From Penicillus capitatus (lineage: Eukaryota; Chlorophyta), in contig OZ287698.1 in the NCBI GenBank assembly GCA_965649825.1, positions 806,001 to 870,000 on the forward strand: DNA of 64,000 bases. The letters are read 5' to 3'. Position 1 is the first letter of the stretch. Every line of letters begins with the position of its first letter. The notes beneath the pieces are model-generated. The model was not told the DNA's origin. It did not search any database and saw only the letters and a list, made by a program, of their open reading frames with translations. Below, one piece after another: positions 49,647 through 60,899 of the stretch. The translations under genes and the position numbers were made by a program.

Positions 49647-52600
49647 ATGCGTCCTTGGACGATGTCTCCCAAAATGCAACTGTGGATAAGCCTCCTCATA
49701 ACCGTTCTCTGTCTGTTCTCCAACGCAAAGGCTGTTGGCATCACGGGCAAGGGTACCGCCATGAGACCAGACAGACAGACTTGTACATTGATGCTTCTAC
49801 AGTGCCGAATGACTGTTCCACGAGTGACAAACACCTGTGCGGTTGCCAAATCGTGCCGGCGAGTAAGGTCCAGAGTTTGGAGGAGGTACGCATTGACCAT
49901 TTCTGACGCGTCGGAACACGTTCGTCGTGTTGCAGCTCTTTCAACAGTCTTTGGGATGCACACCGTTCTGCACCCAGACGAGTTGCCGCCAGACTTGCGC
50001 GAATAGTGCATGCGCATTCGCCATGGGCTCTATGGGACAATTGTGTGCCGCCGTCATAGACCAAGCGCATATCGATTTTGTTCGTTCCGCGAGCTGCTCG
50101 TACGATACGGTAGGACACAGAATGACGAGCTCGGTTTGACAACATTGTCATGGGTTAGGGAATGCGTGTATACAAGTGCATGCAAGGCAGCTCAGTTGCC
50201 GTTTTGGACGAACAGACGTACAAAGCGATCAGTTCTGGGTATTGCATTCCTGTGTGCTCATTGGATGCCAATCGGATTCGTTGCAAATTCGAAGCGAGAA
50301 TTCGATCGGATTCGTCCATTTCCGCCGCCGATTTGACGACGTCTCCCTTCACGGCCATTAGCGGAGCGGACTTTAAACACATGACCTTTACAAAGACGAC
50401 CTATCATTCAGAAAGTGCCGCAGAAGGTGTCTCGACATCGACATCCAGTCACACAACAGCGAAGCCTGTGTCTCATACGACAACGGCACCGTCGCATGTT
50501 TACCCATCGCATGGGTCAGAGAAGCATACATCGACGATAGAAGGATCAGAATACTCCGAATCGCAGACAGAACATTCGGTAGAAACGACAAGAGGGGCGT
50601 CCTCCACCTGTGAGAGTGATACGAAGCTCTGTGGATGTCAAGCGGTACCATCAGATGTGTTACCAGAGTTGGATGACGTGCGTTGTACTTGTGGTCGATC
50701 CCTGATTGACTGTTGTGTTTCGACGTAGCTCTTTGAGACGACACTCCCTTGCGGGGATCTTTGTTCGCAAACGAGCTGCAGTCAGTCATGTTCCGAAAGT
50801 GTCTGCGCACATCGTATGGGCTCTCAGGGGCAATTCTGTGCTGCCGTCGTCGATCATTCGATGGTGGATTTCGTTCGTTCGGCAAGCTGCTCCTACCATA
50901 CCGTATGTCTATTCAAAGAGTCGTCTGTTGCTGAGCTGGTGACGGTGTAGGGCATGCGGGTTCAGAAATGCGTAAAGGGATCGTCTGTGGCCTATCCAGA
51001 CGAGCAAACGTATCATGCTATTACTAATGGCTACTGCATTCCCTATTGCGGTTTGAACACTGATGGTATTCACTGCAAATTCGAAGCCAGATTTAGAAAG
51101 AAGTCATCATTTCAGTCAGCTGATTTGGCGACGGCGCCGTTTACCATCATCAGCGGCGTCGATTTCAAACACATGCAGACACTTCAGACTGCAGGAGCCA
51201 GCTCTGCCAGTTGCACTGAGAGTGACACACAGCTTTGCGGATGCCAGATCATTTCAACGTCACAGTTGTCGGAATTGGAGAAGAAGGTAGACTTGGTACA
51301 TATGCTGTTATCCAGTCAAAGAGGCTTTTTTGGGATTCAGGTTTTCAAACAGTCCCTTCCATGCACACCATTCTGCTCACAAGCAAGCTGCAGTCAGTCC
51401 TGCGATCGCAGTGCATGTGCCGTCTCAATGGGCCCGCAAGGATCGCTCTGTGTTGGCGTGGTCGATCAGGCAATGATCGATTTCGTTCGTTCGGCCAACT
51501 GTGCCTACGACGAGGTTTGATCATCATGGGGCGATGTTCTCGATAAACGAATGCCGCTTTAGGGCATGCGCGTTCAAAAATGCGTCAAGGGATCGTCTGT
51601 GGCTTATCCAGATGAGCAGACACACGCAGCCATCACCAAAGGCCATTGCATCCCTTCGTGCAATCTCGATATAGGCGCTATAAAGTGCACATTCGATACA
51701 CGATTCAGAGATGAGACATCTATCCAAGCATCAGACTTGATGACTGCCCCCTTCACCATGATCACGGGCATGGATTTCAAACACATGCAGACTGTTCGGA
51801 CAACCGAGACGATAGCGGGGACAACTGAAGGAACCGGAACAATTTATGCTTCTGAGCAGACAGGTAGGACGACCGTCGTCACATTTGTGATCGCGACAGT
51901 AGAAAACGAAGGAATGGTTATAGGCGCCGGACAGGCTGGCGCATCTTCTCAAACTGCTAGCAGTACGACAACGACAACCAAAACAGCTTATGGAACAGTC
52001 GAAGCAGCAGAGGGAGAAGCAGTCGGTACTGGGGTGGTAGGACAGACATCAACTGCGCAGCAGACGACCACAGCTGGCTCTGTTAGCTGCGAAAGCGGTA
52101 AACAGATATGCGGATGTCAATTAGTGCCTACCAGTGAAATGTCGAGGTTAGAAAAGGTGACCGCACTTTCACTTGTGCAACACGACAGTGGTGTGACCAT
52201 GACTGATTGCATCACAGGTGTTCAAACAAGATCTTTCGTGCACGGCATACTGTTCGGAGACAACCTGTAGCCAAACGTGTGAGCGAAGCGCATGCGCCGT
52301 GTCGATGGGACCAAAAGGATCGCTGTGTGTTGGCTTCGTTTCTCATGCAATGATTGACTTCGTTCGCTCAGCCAATTGCGCATATGACCAAGTTCGACCA
52401 GCAAGGAGAAAAATTGATCAAAGAGGATGATTCTCTAGGGTATGCGGGTTGAAAAATGTACCAAGGGGTCGTCTGTGGCCTATCCAGATGAGCAGACACA
52501 TACAGCAATCACGAAGGGTTATTGTATTCCTGCCTGCGACCTTGATGAAAACGTCATACAATGCAAGTTTGAAGCGCGCTTCAGGGATGAGACGTCTGTT

Positions 52601-55600
52601 CAGCCGACAGATTTGACATCTGCTCCTTTTACCATTATCAGTAGTGTTGATTTTCAGCACCTAAAGACTGTAGAGACAGCGGAGACGTCTGCCGCCGCAA
52701 CAAAACATCAAAAAACCATTTCAACTGTGTCCGAAGAGACTACGAAAGCAGAACCTGAGCAGGAAGGAACGATTCTGCCAGAGACAAAAGAATCGACTGC
52801 AAAGGTCACTGAATATCCACAGACAACGGAGAAAGAGACGCCCAAAACGAAAATAGTTAAGAAGGAAGCGACAAAACGAGCCGAAACAGTCAAGAAAGAA
52901 CAGACGACTCCAGTTGTTACAGTAGAAGAGACTGAGATAAGTGAAGAGGCGGCGGGTATCAAAACAGCAAAGGCGACAACTAAGGAGACAATCGATGTGG
53001 TCAAAACAGAAGAAAAGATTGATGTAGGCGAGGGAAGAGAAGTCATTGAAACCAAAGTGGAAGAAGCGACTAAGGAGAAACCTGCGAAAAAAGGAAAGAA
53101 AAAGACAATCAAGAAAAAAAGATCCAAGACAGAAACAGAAGAAACCATCGGCATCGGGGAGGGAGAAGAAGAGGCCGAGCTGATCGGCATCGGAGAGGGC
53201 GAGGCTGCGGAAACCAAGACAGTGAAGACAGAGAAACCATCGACCAAAGGAAAGTCGTCGACGATCGTCGCAGAAACAACTGTCGAAGAGAAAGAAGAAA
53301 AAGCCATCGGCATCGGAGAGGGAGAAGAAGAGGCCGAGCTGATCGGCATCGGAGAGGGCGAGGCTGCGGAAACCAAGACAGCGAAGACAGAGAAACCATC
53401 GACCAAAGGAAAGTCGTCAACGATCGTCAAGGAGACTGAAAAACAGAAAGAAGCCATCGGCATCGGAGAGGGAGAAGAAGAGGCCGAGCTGATCGGCATC
53501 GGAGAGGGCGAGGCTGCGGAAACCAAGACAGCGAAGACAGAGAAACCATCGACCAAAGGAAAGTCGTCAACGATCGTCAAGGAGACTGAAAAACAGGAAG
53601 AAGCCATCGGCATCGGAGAGGGAGAAGAAGAGGCCGAGCTAATCGGCATCGGAGAGGGCGAGGCTGCGGAAACCAAGACAGCGAAGACAGAGAAACCATC
53701 GACCAAAGGAAAGTCGTCAACGATCGTCAAGGAGACTGAAAAACAGAAAGAAGCCATCGGCATCGGAGAGGGAGAAGAAGAGGCCGAGCTGATCGGCATC
53801 GGAGAGGGCGAGGCTGCGGAAACCAAGACAGCGAAGACAGAGAAACCATCGACCAAAGGAAAGTCGTCAACGATCGTCAAGGAGACTGAAAAACAGGAAG
53901 AAGCCATCGGCATCGGAGAGGGAGAAGAAGAGGCCGAGCTGATCGGCATCGGAGAGGGCGAGGCTGCGGAAACCAAGACAGCGAAGACAGAGAAACCATC
54001 GACCAAAGGAAAGTCGTCAACGATCGTCAAGGAGACTGAAAAACAGGAAGAAGCCATCGGCATCGGAGAGGGAGAAGAAGAGGCCGAGCTGATCGGCATC
54101 GGAGAGGGCGAGGCTGCGGAAACCAAGACAGCGAAGACAGAGAAACCATCGACCAAAGGAAAGTCGTCAACGATCATCACAGAAACAACTGTCGAGGAGA
54201 AAGAAGAGGCCGAACTGATCGGTATCGGAGAGGGCGAGGCTGCGGAAACCAAGACAGCGAAGACAGAGAAACCATCGACCAAAGGAAAGTCGTCAACGAT
54301 CATCACAGAAACAACTGTCGGGGAGAAAGAAGAGGCCGAACTGATCGGTATCGGAGAGGGCGAGGCTGAGAAGACCGAAAAAGGAAAGGAACAAAAATCG
54401 ACGACTGAGCAAGAGAAAGTCGAAACATTATCGACCAAAGAGATTCATGGGAAAGGAGAGACATCTGAAACAACAGCCACATCCACAAAAGAAAAGGCTG
54501 TTGGCAAAGAAGAGTCCAAAGGAGCACATGGCTCAGCGACGTCTACTACGACTGTTACGACCACAGAATCTGAAGAGATACTTGAGGAAGCAGTGGGAAC
54601 AGAAACGAAAGCCTCTCACGGAAAAGGGGAGAAAGCTGAGGAATCAGAATCATACCGTGCTAGCAAACATTCAGAAGTAAAGGAGATTGAGACACCAAGC
54701 AAAGAAAGTCGTCCATCTACAAAGGCCAAGTCTGAAAAGTCAGCAGAGTCGTCCGAAGGACTTTCGGAATCGGCGACAGAGACAATCACGGTTACTGAAA
54801 CTGTGGTCTCCGAGGAATTCGGCGAAGTCACACCTACTGGGCCATCGAAGACAGAGAAAGAGGTTTCTACGACGAAGGCAGAAGCCGGAGAATCGGCAAA
54901 GTCCTCAGAGACATCTGCTAAGGGGACATCCTCTAAAGGTTCCACATCATCGGAATCAAAGACGACGACAAAGGTAGTAACCAAAGTGACGGAAGAAACC
55001 GAAAGAGCTGGTCATCAGAAACCTGGCGCTGGGGGCAGTTCGTCCGAAGGAACCACCACGATCACCACCGAAGAAGTCGAAATGAAAGGAGTCGGCAAGA
55101 AAGAAAAGGTACCTGAAGAAGAAGGATCCACTACCGTAAAGGTTGAAGAGATCACCTATAAAGAGACCGAGGAAGGTGAAGGTGTGGGTACAAAAACAAA
55201 ACAGCCCGTTACTGTGGGACCACCGCCCAATGAGAACACCTTGTACTATGGTCCTTATGACGAATGTCCTCAACTCTGTTCCGAAGCTGGGGAAGTCTAT
55301 CAGGTGCGAGTGGCTTCGCTTTGAAGAATCTTATACTCAGATGTGTGATGCCTTGATAGGAAAGATCGATTATCTGCCAAGACTATGCAGGCTTGCCGGT
55401 TCCATTCGAAAAGTGTGATATGCCAGAAGATGTGTACGCACAGTTCTACAAGAGATGCGCAACGAAGAAATGTGGACCCAGCTTCTACATGGTACTTTCA
55501 GACTGGTCAAGCTGCAGCAAGACTTGCGCTGTGGTTATGGATGACGGTAAGAAATGATATGCAGTACAAAGAGTGAGATTGAGCGACGTGTTAGGCACCG

Positions 55601-57110
55601 TCATTCCGAACAGAAAGTATCGGGATTACGATTGCCGACGAGGTAAAGATGGCGCAGCAGCTGAGAAGGGAGAATGCGACAAGCTCTACGACAAACTATT
55701 GCCATCGCTCCGAGGAGACTGCAATTCTGCACCTTGTGTCTTATACGGTTACAAGAGATACAACTGGGGAGTGTGCAGCTGTGATGAATGGAGTGAGAAG
55801 CGCACTGTGAAATGCACAAACGTGAACGATGGCAGTCTTGTGGCAACGTCCTACTGCAAGGCTTCCAGAGTCGTCCTTCCTGAAAAGGAACGTGCCTGCT
55901 TCCCTGACAAGTGCTTCAAATCTGGATCGCGCAAAGACCTCGACGCAGACTACTGCCAATTTTCTAGCTGCTCAAGTACAGCTCCACTTTTATTGTTTAG
56001 TCATATTTGGATTGTTTTCTTATCCAGAGGGAAAAGGAAAATGCGAGAAGCAGAAGTGCACGTGCGATTGGGGATTTGAAGGTCCTGATTGCCAACAGGA
56101 CAAGCGCGATCAGCCCGAATGCCCCTTACCTTCTCTATTCGATAAAGAAGGGAAGTGCTGCAAGTCTGGTGTATTCGATTTCGAAGGCAACTGCTGCGAA
56201 GGATCCAGTGACGAAGTGGAAATCGATGCCCAAGGTAAATGCTGTGTCGGAAAGAAACTCAATGCTGCCGGATCCTGCACCGACAAACCAAATTTCGTCG
56301 ATGTTTCCGGAAGACTCTGCCCCGTACGTCTGTCTCCCTTCGATCGATCCATCGCCCTAAAACCGTCAACAATGATGCGTAGGCATTGGACGCTGCTGGA
56401 AGGTGTTGCTTGAGTGGTGCCGTCGATGAGTGCGGCATCTGTGATGGTGGTGGCCTGACATGCAAATCCACCATTCAGTTCGACGTTAAAGCGAACCAGG
56501 AAGACTCTCTCGATGATTGCGCCGATGAACTGCGCAGCATCGTCGAAGATGTGTATGACGTCCAGCAGGTAAAGTTTGCATCTCACTCGTAGGTCACACA
56601 TTTTGCATATAGGGAACGAGATTTTCGGAAATGAGGATTAAGACGAAAGCTATTCGATTTATGAAAACCGGTATGGGGATCAGTTCTGGACACGCGTGGT
56701 ATAAAGCGACGACCCTTCTTAAGACCAAGAATCTGGATTCCTGCAAGGTCTTGAGCGTGTCTGCAAAGAAAGTGCCCATTTGTGGAAATGGCTATTGCGA
56801 GATTGGCGAATTCGAAAGTTGCTCGAAGGATTGCTCCTTCGACTTCAAACGCTGCGAGATGCAACGAAATCGCAATGGTCAGGCCGTGATGTGCAATGGC
56901 CATGGCACGTGCCTGTTATCGAGCGATCCCAAGTGTCAGTGCTTCGTCGGATACACAGGCGACCATTGCGAGAACTGCGAAGACGGATTTGTGTCAAACG
57001 AAGGCGACACACGCTGTATTCCGGGCGAAGCTTTTGCGAACAGACCGAAGGCAAAGAGTGCTGCAAACTCTGTCTTCTGGCGTCAGTTGCTGAACCGCGT
57101 TCATTACTAG
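49647..57110 (+). CDS. T4: large secreted member of the cysteine-module/TSP/EGF family with four A-B units
   Basis: Fifteen exons (49647-49752, 49803-49885, 49936-50109, 50159-50677, 50729-50902, 50951-51286, 51341-51514, 51563-52156, 52218-52391, 52439-55303, 55360-55546, 55595-55975, 56028-56323, 56383-56568, 56613-57110) keep one frame and give 2248 residues. A signal peptide (L-W-I-S-L-L-I-T-V-L-C-L-F) is followed by four A-B units. Module A opens L-C-G-C-Q and its second half is always a 174-nt exon. Module B reads K-C-x-[QK]-G-S-S-V-A-x-x-D-E-Q-T and G-[YH]-C-I-P-x-C. A ~880-residue Thr/Glu/Lys-rich linker holds a 50-residue repeat. Three TSP-like repeats, an EGF-like domain (C-T-C-D-W-G-F-E-G-P-D-C), 'C-C' motifs, D-E-C-G-I-C-D-G-G-G and a second EGF-like domain follow. 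No transmembrane helix precedes the stop, so it is likely secreted into a matrix or wall. Confidence 0.9.
49803..52640 (+). repeat. Four tandem A-B cysteine modules of T4 (exon-level duplication)
   Basis: A second-half exons are 49936-50109, 50729-50902, 51341-51514 and 52218-52391, each exactly 174 nt and flanked by phase-0 introns. Each is followed by a module B exon start (G-M-R-V-x-K-C). Units 3 and 4 are closest in sequence (for example C-A-V-S-M-G-P and I-D-F-V-R-S-A-N-C-A-Y-D in both). The pattern points to repeated duplication of whole symmetrical exon sets. Confidence 0.92.
53130..54375 (+). repeat. 150-bp tandem repeat in the T4 linker
   Basis: Starts recur every 150 bases (53302, 53452, 53602, 53752, 53902, 54052), nearly identical, with diverged or shortened copies at both ends. 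The 50-residue unit contains two I-G-I-G-E-G-E motifs and K-T-E-K-P-S-T-K-G-K-S-S-T. Charged and Thr/Ser-rich, it is predicted to be disordered and possibly O-glycosylated. Near-identity means recent expansion or gene conversion, so copy number is likely to vary and assembly may be wrong here. Confidence 0.95.
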
Positions 57111-59514
57111 AACATCTTTGTCGCGGTTCACTTTTTTCTTGATAACAGATTTAACACACATAACAGTTTTGATGTTTGTTTCGACGTTTTACGTTTGGAT
57201 AAAAGGATAAGATCTTAATACAGGCTTGTCTGTCCCTCAAGTAGCACGTTATTGTTAGAACTGAAAGCCCAGAGAAAGGAGTTCTTGTCAAATGCTTGTG
57301 TTTAAGAATGGAATGTCTGTTTACATGGTTGGCGTCCGCTGCAGAACCGATGACGTGACACGTCACCTGACAGATTTCGGATGATCGGCAGGTGATGGGT
57401 GGATCTGGTGCTCGTGCAATTCGCCGACTGCGTTTTAACGAATTCAGTTCTTCGACGAATGCGGTTAAACAAAGAGAGAATCGTCCGAATCGTCCGAATC
57501 GTTTCTCGTCGATCGATGATGCAGTGACGAAGTACCGATTTCACAAATCCGCGGAATCCATCTCGTCGAACGTGATAATAACGACTTCTTATAGATCGAT
57601 GCGCATTTTACGATCGGGTTACATCAGTTATTTCGATTCTGCCGTCATTCGCGATTTAACTAACGTCGATCATTTTTGCACAAGGCGTTGCAAAACTGTT
57701 TGCTTTTTCGTGTCAAAAGCGCAATCGTCGTTAGCTTCGATCGGATACCATCGATATGTTTGCGAGAACAACTGAAAAACATGTTTCTATTCACAATTGG
57801 TATGAGTACTACAAAAACAAGAAAGTGCAAAATGAGAATCGGCAAATTATGAGTAAATAAGTCTGACGAACTTTGTAAGTTCATTTGTCTCACATGACAG
57901 TTGAATTCTTCATTCCTACATACAGGGTGGGTGAACTGTGCGTTAAAAAGTAGAAGACTCTTTAGATGCCTCTATATTTGTTTGGTGTTCATTCGATCCG
58001 ACTGCACAACAGTTGCAGGCTGTATGTTAATTATGCAATCGGTGCGATCGATCGTCGGGCTTCAATCGGTGCGATCGATCGTCGGGCTTCAATCGGTGCG
58101 ATCGATCGTCGGGCTTCAATCGGTGCGATCGATCGTCGGGCTTCAATCGGTGCGATCGATCGTCGGGCTTCAATCGGTGCGATCGATCAAAGTTCAGCGA
58201 CCGGGTATTCGTCGAAACGCAAAGCCGAACTGTTAGGACAGAGGGGTGTCATGAGAGGTATGGGCGCTTCGAGGCCATGCGATGAGCAGAACCGGACGGG
58301 TACATTTACGGCGACCTTGATACTTCTTTGTATAGTTCAGTGGCACATCAATCAACAGTGACGTTCTTTGATCTAATAACTTGCCCTATCAATAACGGAC
58401 GGACAAGTCTATCTTGAGACAATGTCCACCAAAAGATATAATGGCAGATAAGGCACAACAGGACGACTCTCGACTCTCTCTGCTTGATATCGTATCTGCG
58501 ATCTAGATCAAGTGCTGAAATCGACGCTCGAGTCTTCTAACAGTTTCTTTTCGTTAATACATCACACACTCATTTCCTGAAACGTCAGCTGGCCGGGAGT
58601 CGAGCCATGTGCATCACCTCATCGTTGTTCCCTTGATTCTCCCTCTGTGGCAATATCATTTTCCACAACTGTCGGCTCTTACGCCTTCAAGGCACTTTCA
58701 CTCGCCTCGCTCTTCGTTTTGTCGCAAACAGCGGTTAGATCGCTCACGTACACGATGCAAACGACAGATAAGGGCTCAAAAAAACTAGGTCGAGTACGTA
58801 AGACTTGCTAAATAGAACGGCGAAACCTCCGAGACAGAAAACGGATCAGTGACAAAACAATTCTGACGCACCTCGAGACAATAGCACTCGCAAACACGAC
58901 TCCCAAAACGAGCTGCTCCCAATCTCGTTATTGAGGACGGCTTAAACCAAAGCGTGCGAACCATCAATTACACGAAGCAACCCGTCAGGCTTCTTTTATC
59001 CTCACAAAGTCCAGTAAAGTACCTCATCATATGAGATCGTCACTTTAGAGTGGTCTATTCCACGTTCTAACATATCGAACATGATGTACTGACGAAATAC
59101 ATAGACCCCGATTGATCACGAAGTTCGGAAGAGATCGATTGCCGCTTGGCGTCGTTAGATCTGATGGGACATCAAGAGATGAAAGGCATGCACAGGCATG
59201 CTCTGCTTATTCTCATTCGTTTCCGAAAATAACCTTTCGATCCGAACCTTGTCGTTTTTGTCCATCACACGTCATTCGTACGTCGAGGAGTGCAAAAGAC
59301 AGCATGTATGTTTGTTCATCAAATCTCTCCAGACGTGACAGTCGAGGACGGACGCATGCAATCCCCGTTTCGTGATAGTGACACAACCCGCGGCAATTAT
59401 TACGTCAGCTTCTGCTCAAGGTCAAACGCTCGGCTACGAAACCCATCGACACGTTTGCGCTCCAATTCGTTGTTCCGTCATCAAAGTCTGTCCATCGCGA
59501 ATCTCTAGTCAAAC
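57111..59514. other. Gene-poor region with a 27-bp minisatellite
   Basis: About 2.4 kb between T4 and the third dehydrogenase. The plus-strand frame 57392-57775 has an ATG and 127 residues but no recognisable motif and Ser/Arg-rich composition; I do not accept it as a gene. Frames at 57901-58361 are made by the minisatellite. No tRNA or other RNA gene identified. Confidence 0.4.
58030..58192. repeat. 27-bp tandem repeat (minisatellite)
   Basis: Six near-perfect copies of a unit containing CGGTGCGATCGATCGTCGGG. Because 27 is a multiple of three, it opens long repetitive frames that should not be taken for genes. It shares the GATCGATCG core with other repeats of the window. Confidence 0.92.
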
Positions 59515-60486
59515 ATGTCAGGTTCGAGCGCATGCGGTCCTTCTGTTCAAAGTCAACGTTAGGGTTTTGTTTTTAGGCACACAGAAGACTGCTTTGGTCA
59601 CCGGGGCCTCATCGGGAATCGGAAAAGCCCTCGCATTCTTTTTAGCGGATAAGGGCTGGGCCATTTTTGCCGGTGTTCGCAAAGAGACAGACGGCGCTAT
59701 GCTAAGAGAATATAGTTCGAACATTAGACCCATCATCCTCGACGTCGTTGAACCGGAATCCGTCACTCGAGCAATTGAAGAAGTGCGTGTCGGCGTCGGC
59801 AGCGCCGGCCTCGACGTTCTCGTTAACTGCGCCGGTCTGGCATGCACGGGTCCAATCGAATTTTCGCCTGAGGCTGATATCATGAAGAACTTTAATGTCA
59901 ATGTTTTCGGCCTCCTTCGTGTGACCCAAATGGCGATGCCCCTCATTCGAATGGGCACACCAGGACGTGTCATCAACATTGGATCCATCGGTTCGGAAGC
60001 ATCAACGCCCTTTCTCGGTATCTATCAAGCTACAAAATCTGCGATCTATACCACAAGTGAAGTGCTTCGACGTGAAGTGGCCCGATCTGGTTCGTCCTTT
60101 TCTGATGTGACGTTTGTCTTGACTGTGGCGTCTTCTCAGGTGTCAAGGTTGTCTTGATCCAGCCAGGACCCGTCAAAACCGAATTCGAAGACCGTTCAGC
60201 GCAAGAGATATTAAAGTACAATACCATCTATCCACAAGGCTCTCCCTGTCAAGAACTCTACGGAAAAGAGATCCAACACTGGCCGCAGGCTTTTCGGAGA
60301 TTGATGGATGGCGGCGTCGAACCCATTGTCGTTGTCAAACGCATCTACCAAGCCATGACAGTGAAGAACCCCAAGAATATTTACCATGACACATGGACCT
60401 CTTACTTCACTGTTAAGATGTTCCACTGGATGCCATACAGTTGGGTCGATTCGATTTTTGGGCGTATCATTTTCGTGGATAAGTAA
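59515..60486 (+). CDS. Short-chain dehydrogenase/reductase, paralogue 3
   Basis: Three exons: 59515-59521 (seven bases), 59577-60089 (513 bases) and 60140-60486, giving 288 residues. The start codon sits in a seven-base exon (M-S-G), as in paralogue 2. Motifs are T-G-A-S-S-G-I-G, N-C-A-G in place of the usual N-N-A-G, N-I-G-S-I-G-S with catalytic Ser, and Y-Q-A-T-K with catalytic Tyr and Lys. The C-terminus (D-T-W-T-S-Y-F-T-V-K) matches paralogues 1 and 2, about 28 kb away on the other strand. It sits between T4 and T5. Oxidoreductase with NAD(P); substrate not evident. Confidence 0.9.
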
Positions 60487-60899
60487 AATCCCTTTGACTG
60501 CATCTGCTTATTATGCTGTGAATTAAACGGACGCTATCAACTGCTGCTCTCTCATTTGTAACAAGGACCTCTGTTCGTCCATCGCACTTTTCTTTCTGGT
60601 CATTGTGACGACACTCGATGACGCAGATCTGCATTTTCGATGAAGAGAAGTGTTTACAGACGCTGAGGTGGCAATGAATGACATTCGAAACGCGGATCCC
60701 CCGCGTGGTCGGTAAGAAATTCGTCGGAAATTAAGGTTAACTGAACGCTAACCGCCGGGTCAGCGTTTATTATAAAAGCCGCTTCGACTTCATTCTTCAA
60801 TTCCTTGTAACCATTGGCGTTTCTACTACTCCTTAACAAAGCAGAACTCACCGCATTTTTTCGCCTTGATTGTCTTCGCCTGTTGCAAACTCGTTGAAA
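60487..60899. other. Intergenic region before T5
   Basis: About 410 bases; presumably the T5 promoter. No coding frame or motif recognised. Confidence 0.4.

Noticed and set aside
52708-54438. A 576-residue open frame on the minus strand opposite the T4 linker
   Set aside because: It is the antisense of the 150-bp repeat array; the sense strand is in frame with signal peptide, modules and TSP repeats, and the antisense product is pure repeat with no domain.
57392-57775. A 127-residue plus-strand frame after T4
   Set aside because: Ser/Arg-rich and irregular composition, no motif, no introns and surrounded by gene-poor repeat sequence.
58030-58192. Regular repeats considered as a CRISPR array
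   Set aside because: Units are directly adjacent with no unique spacers, and the genome is eukaryotic; it is a minisatellite.
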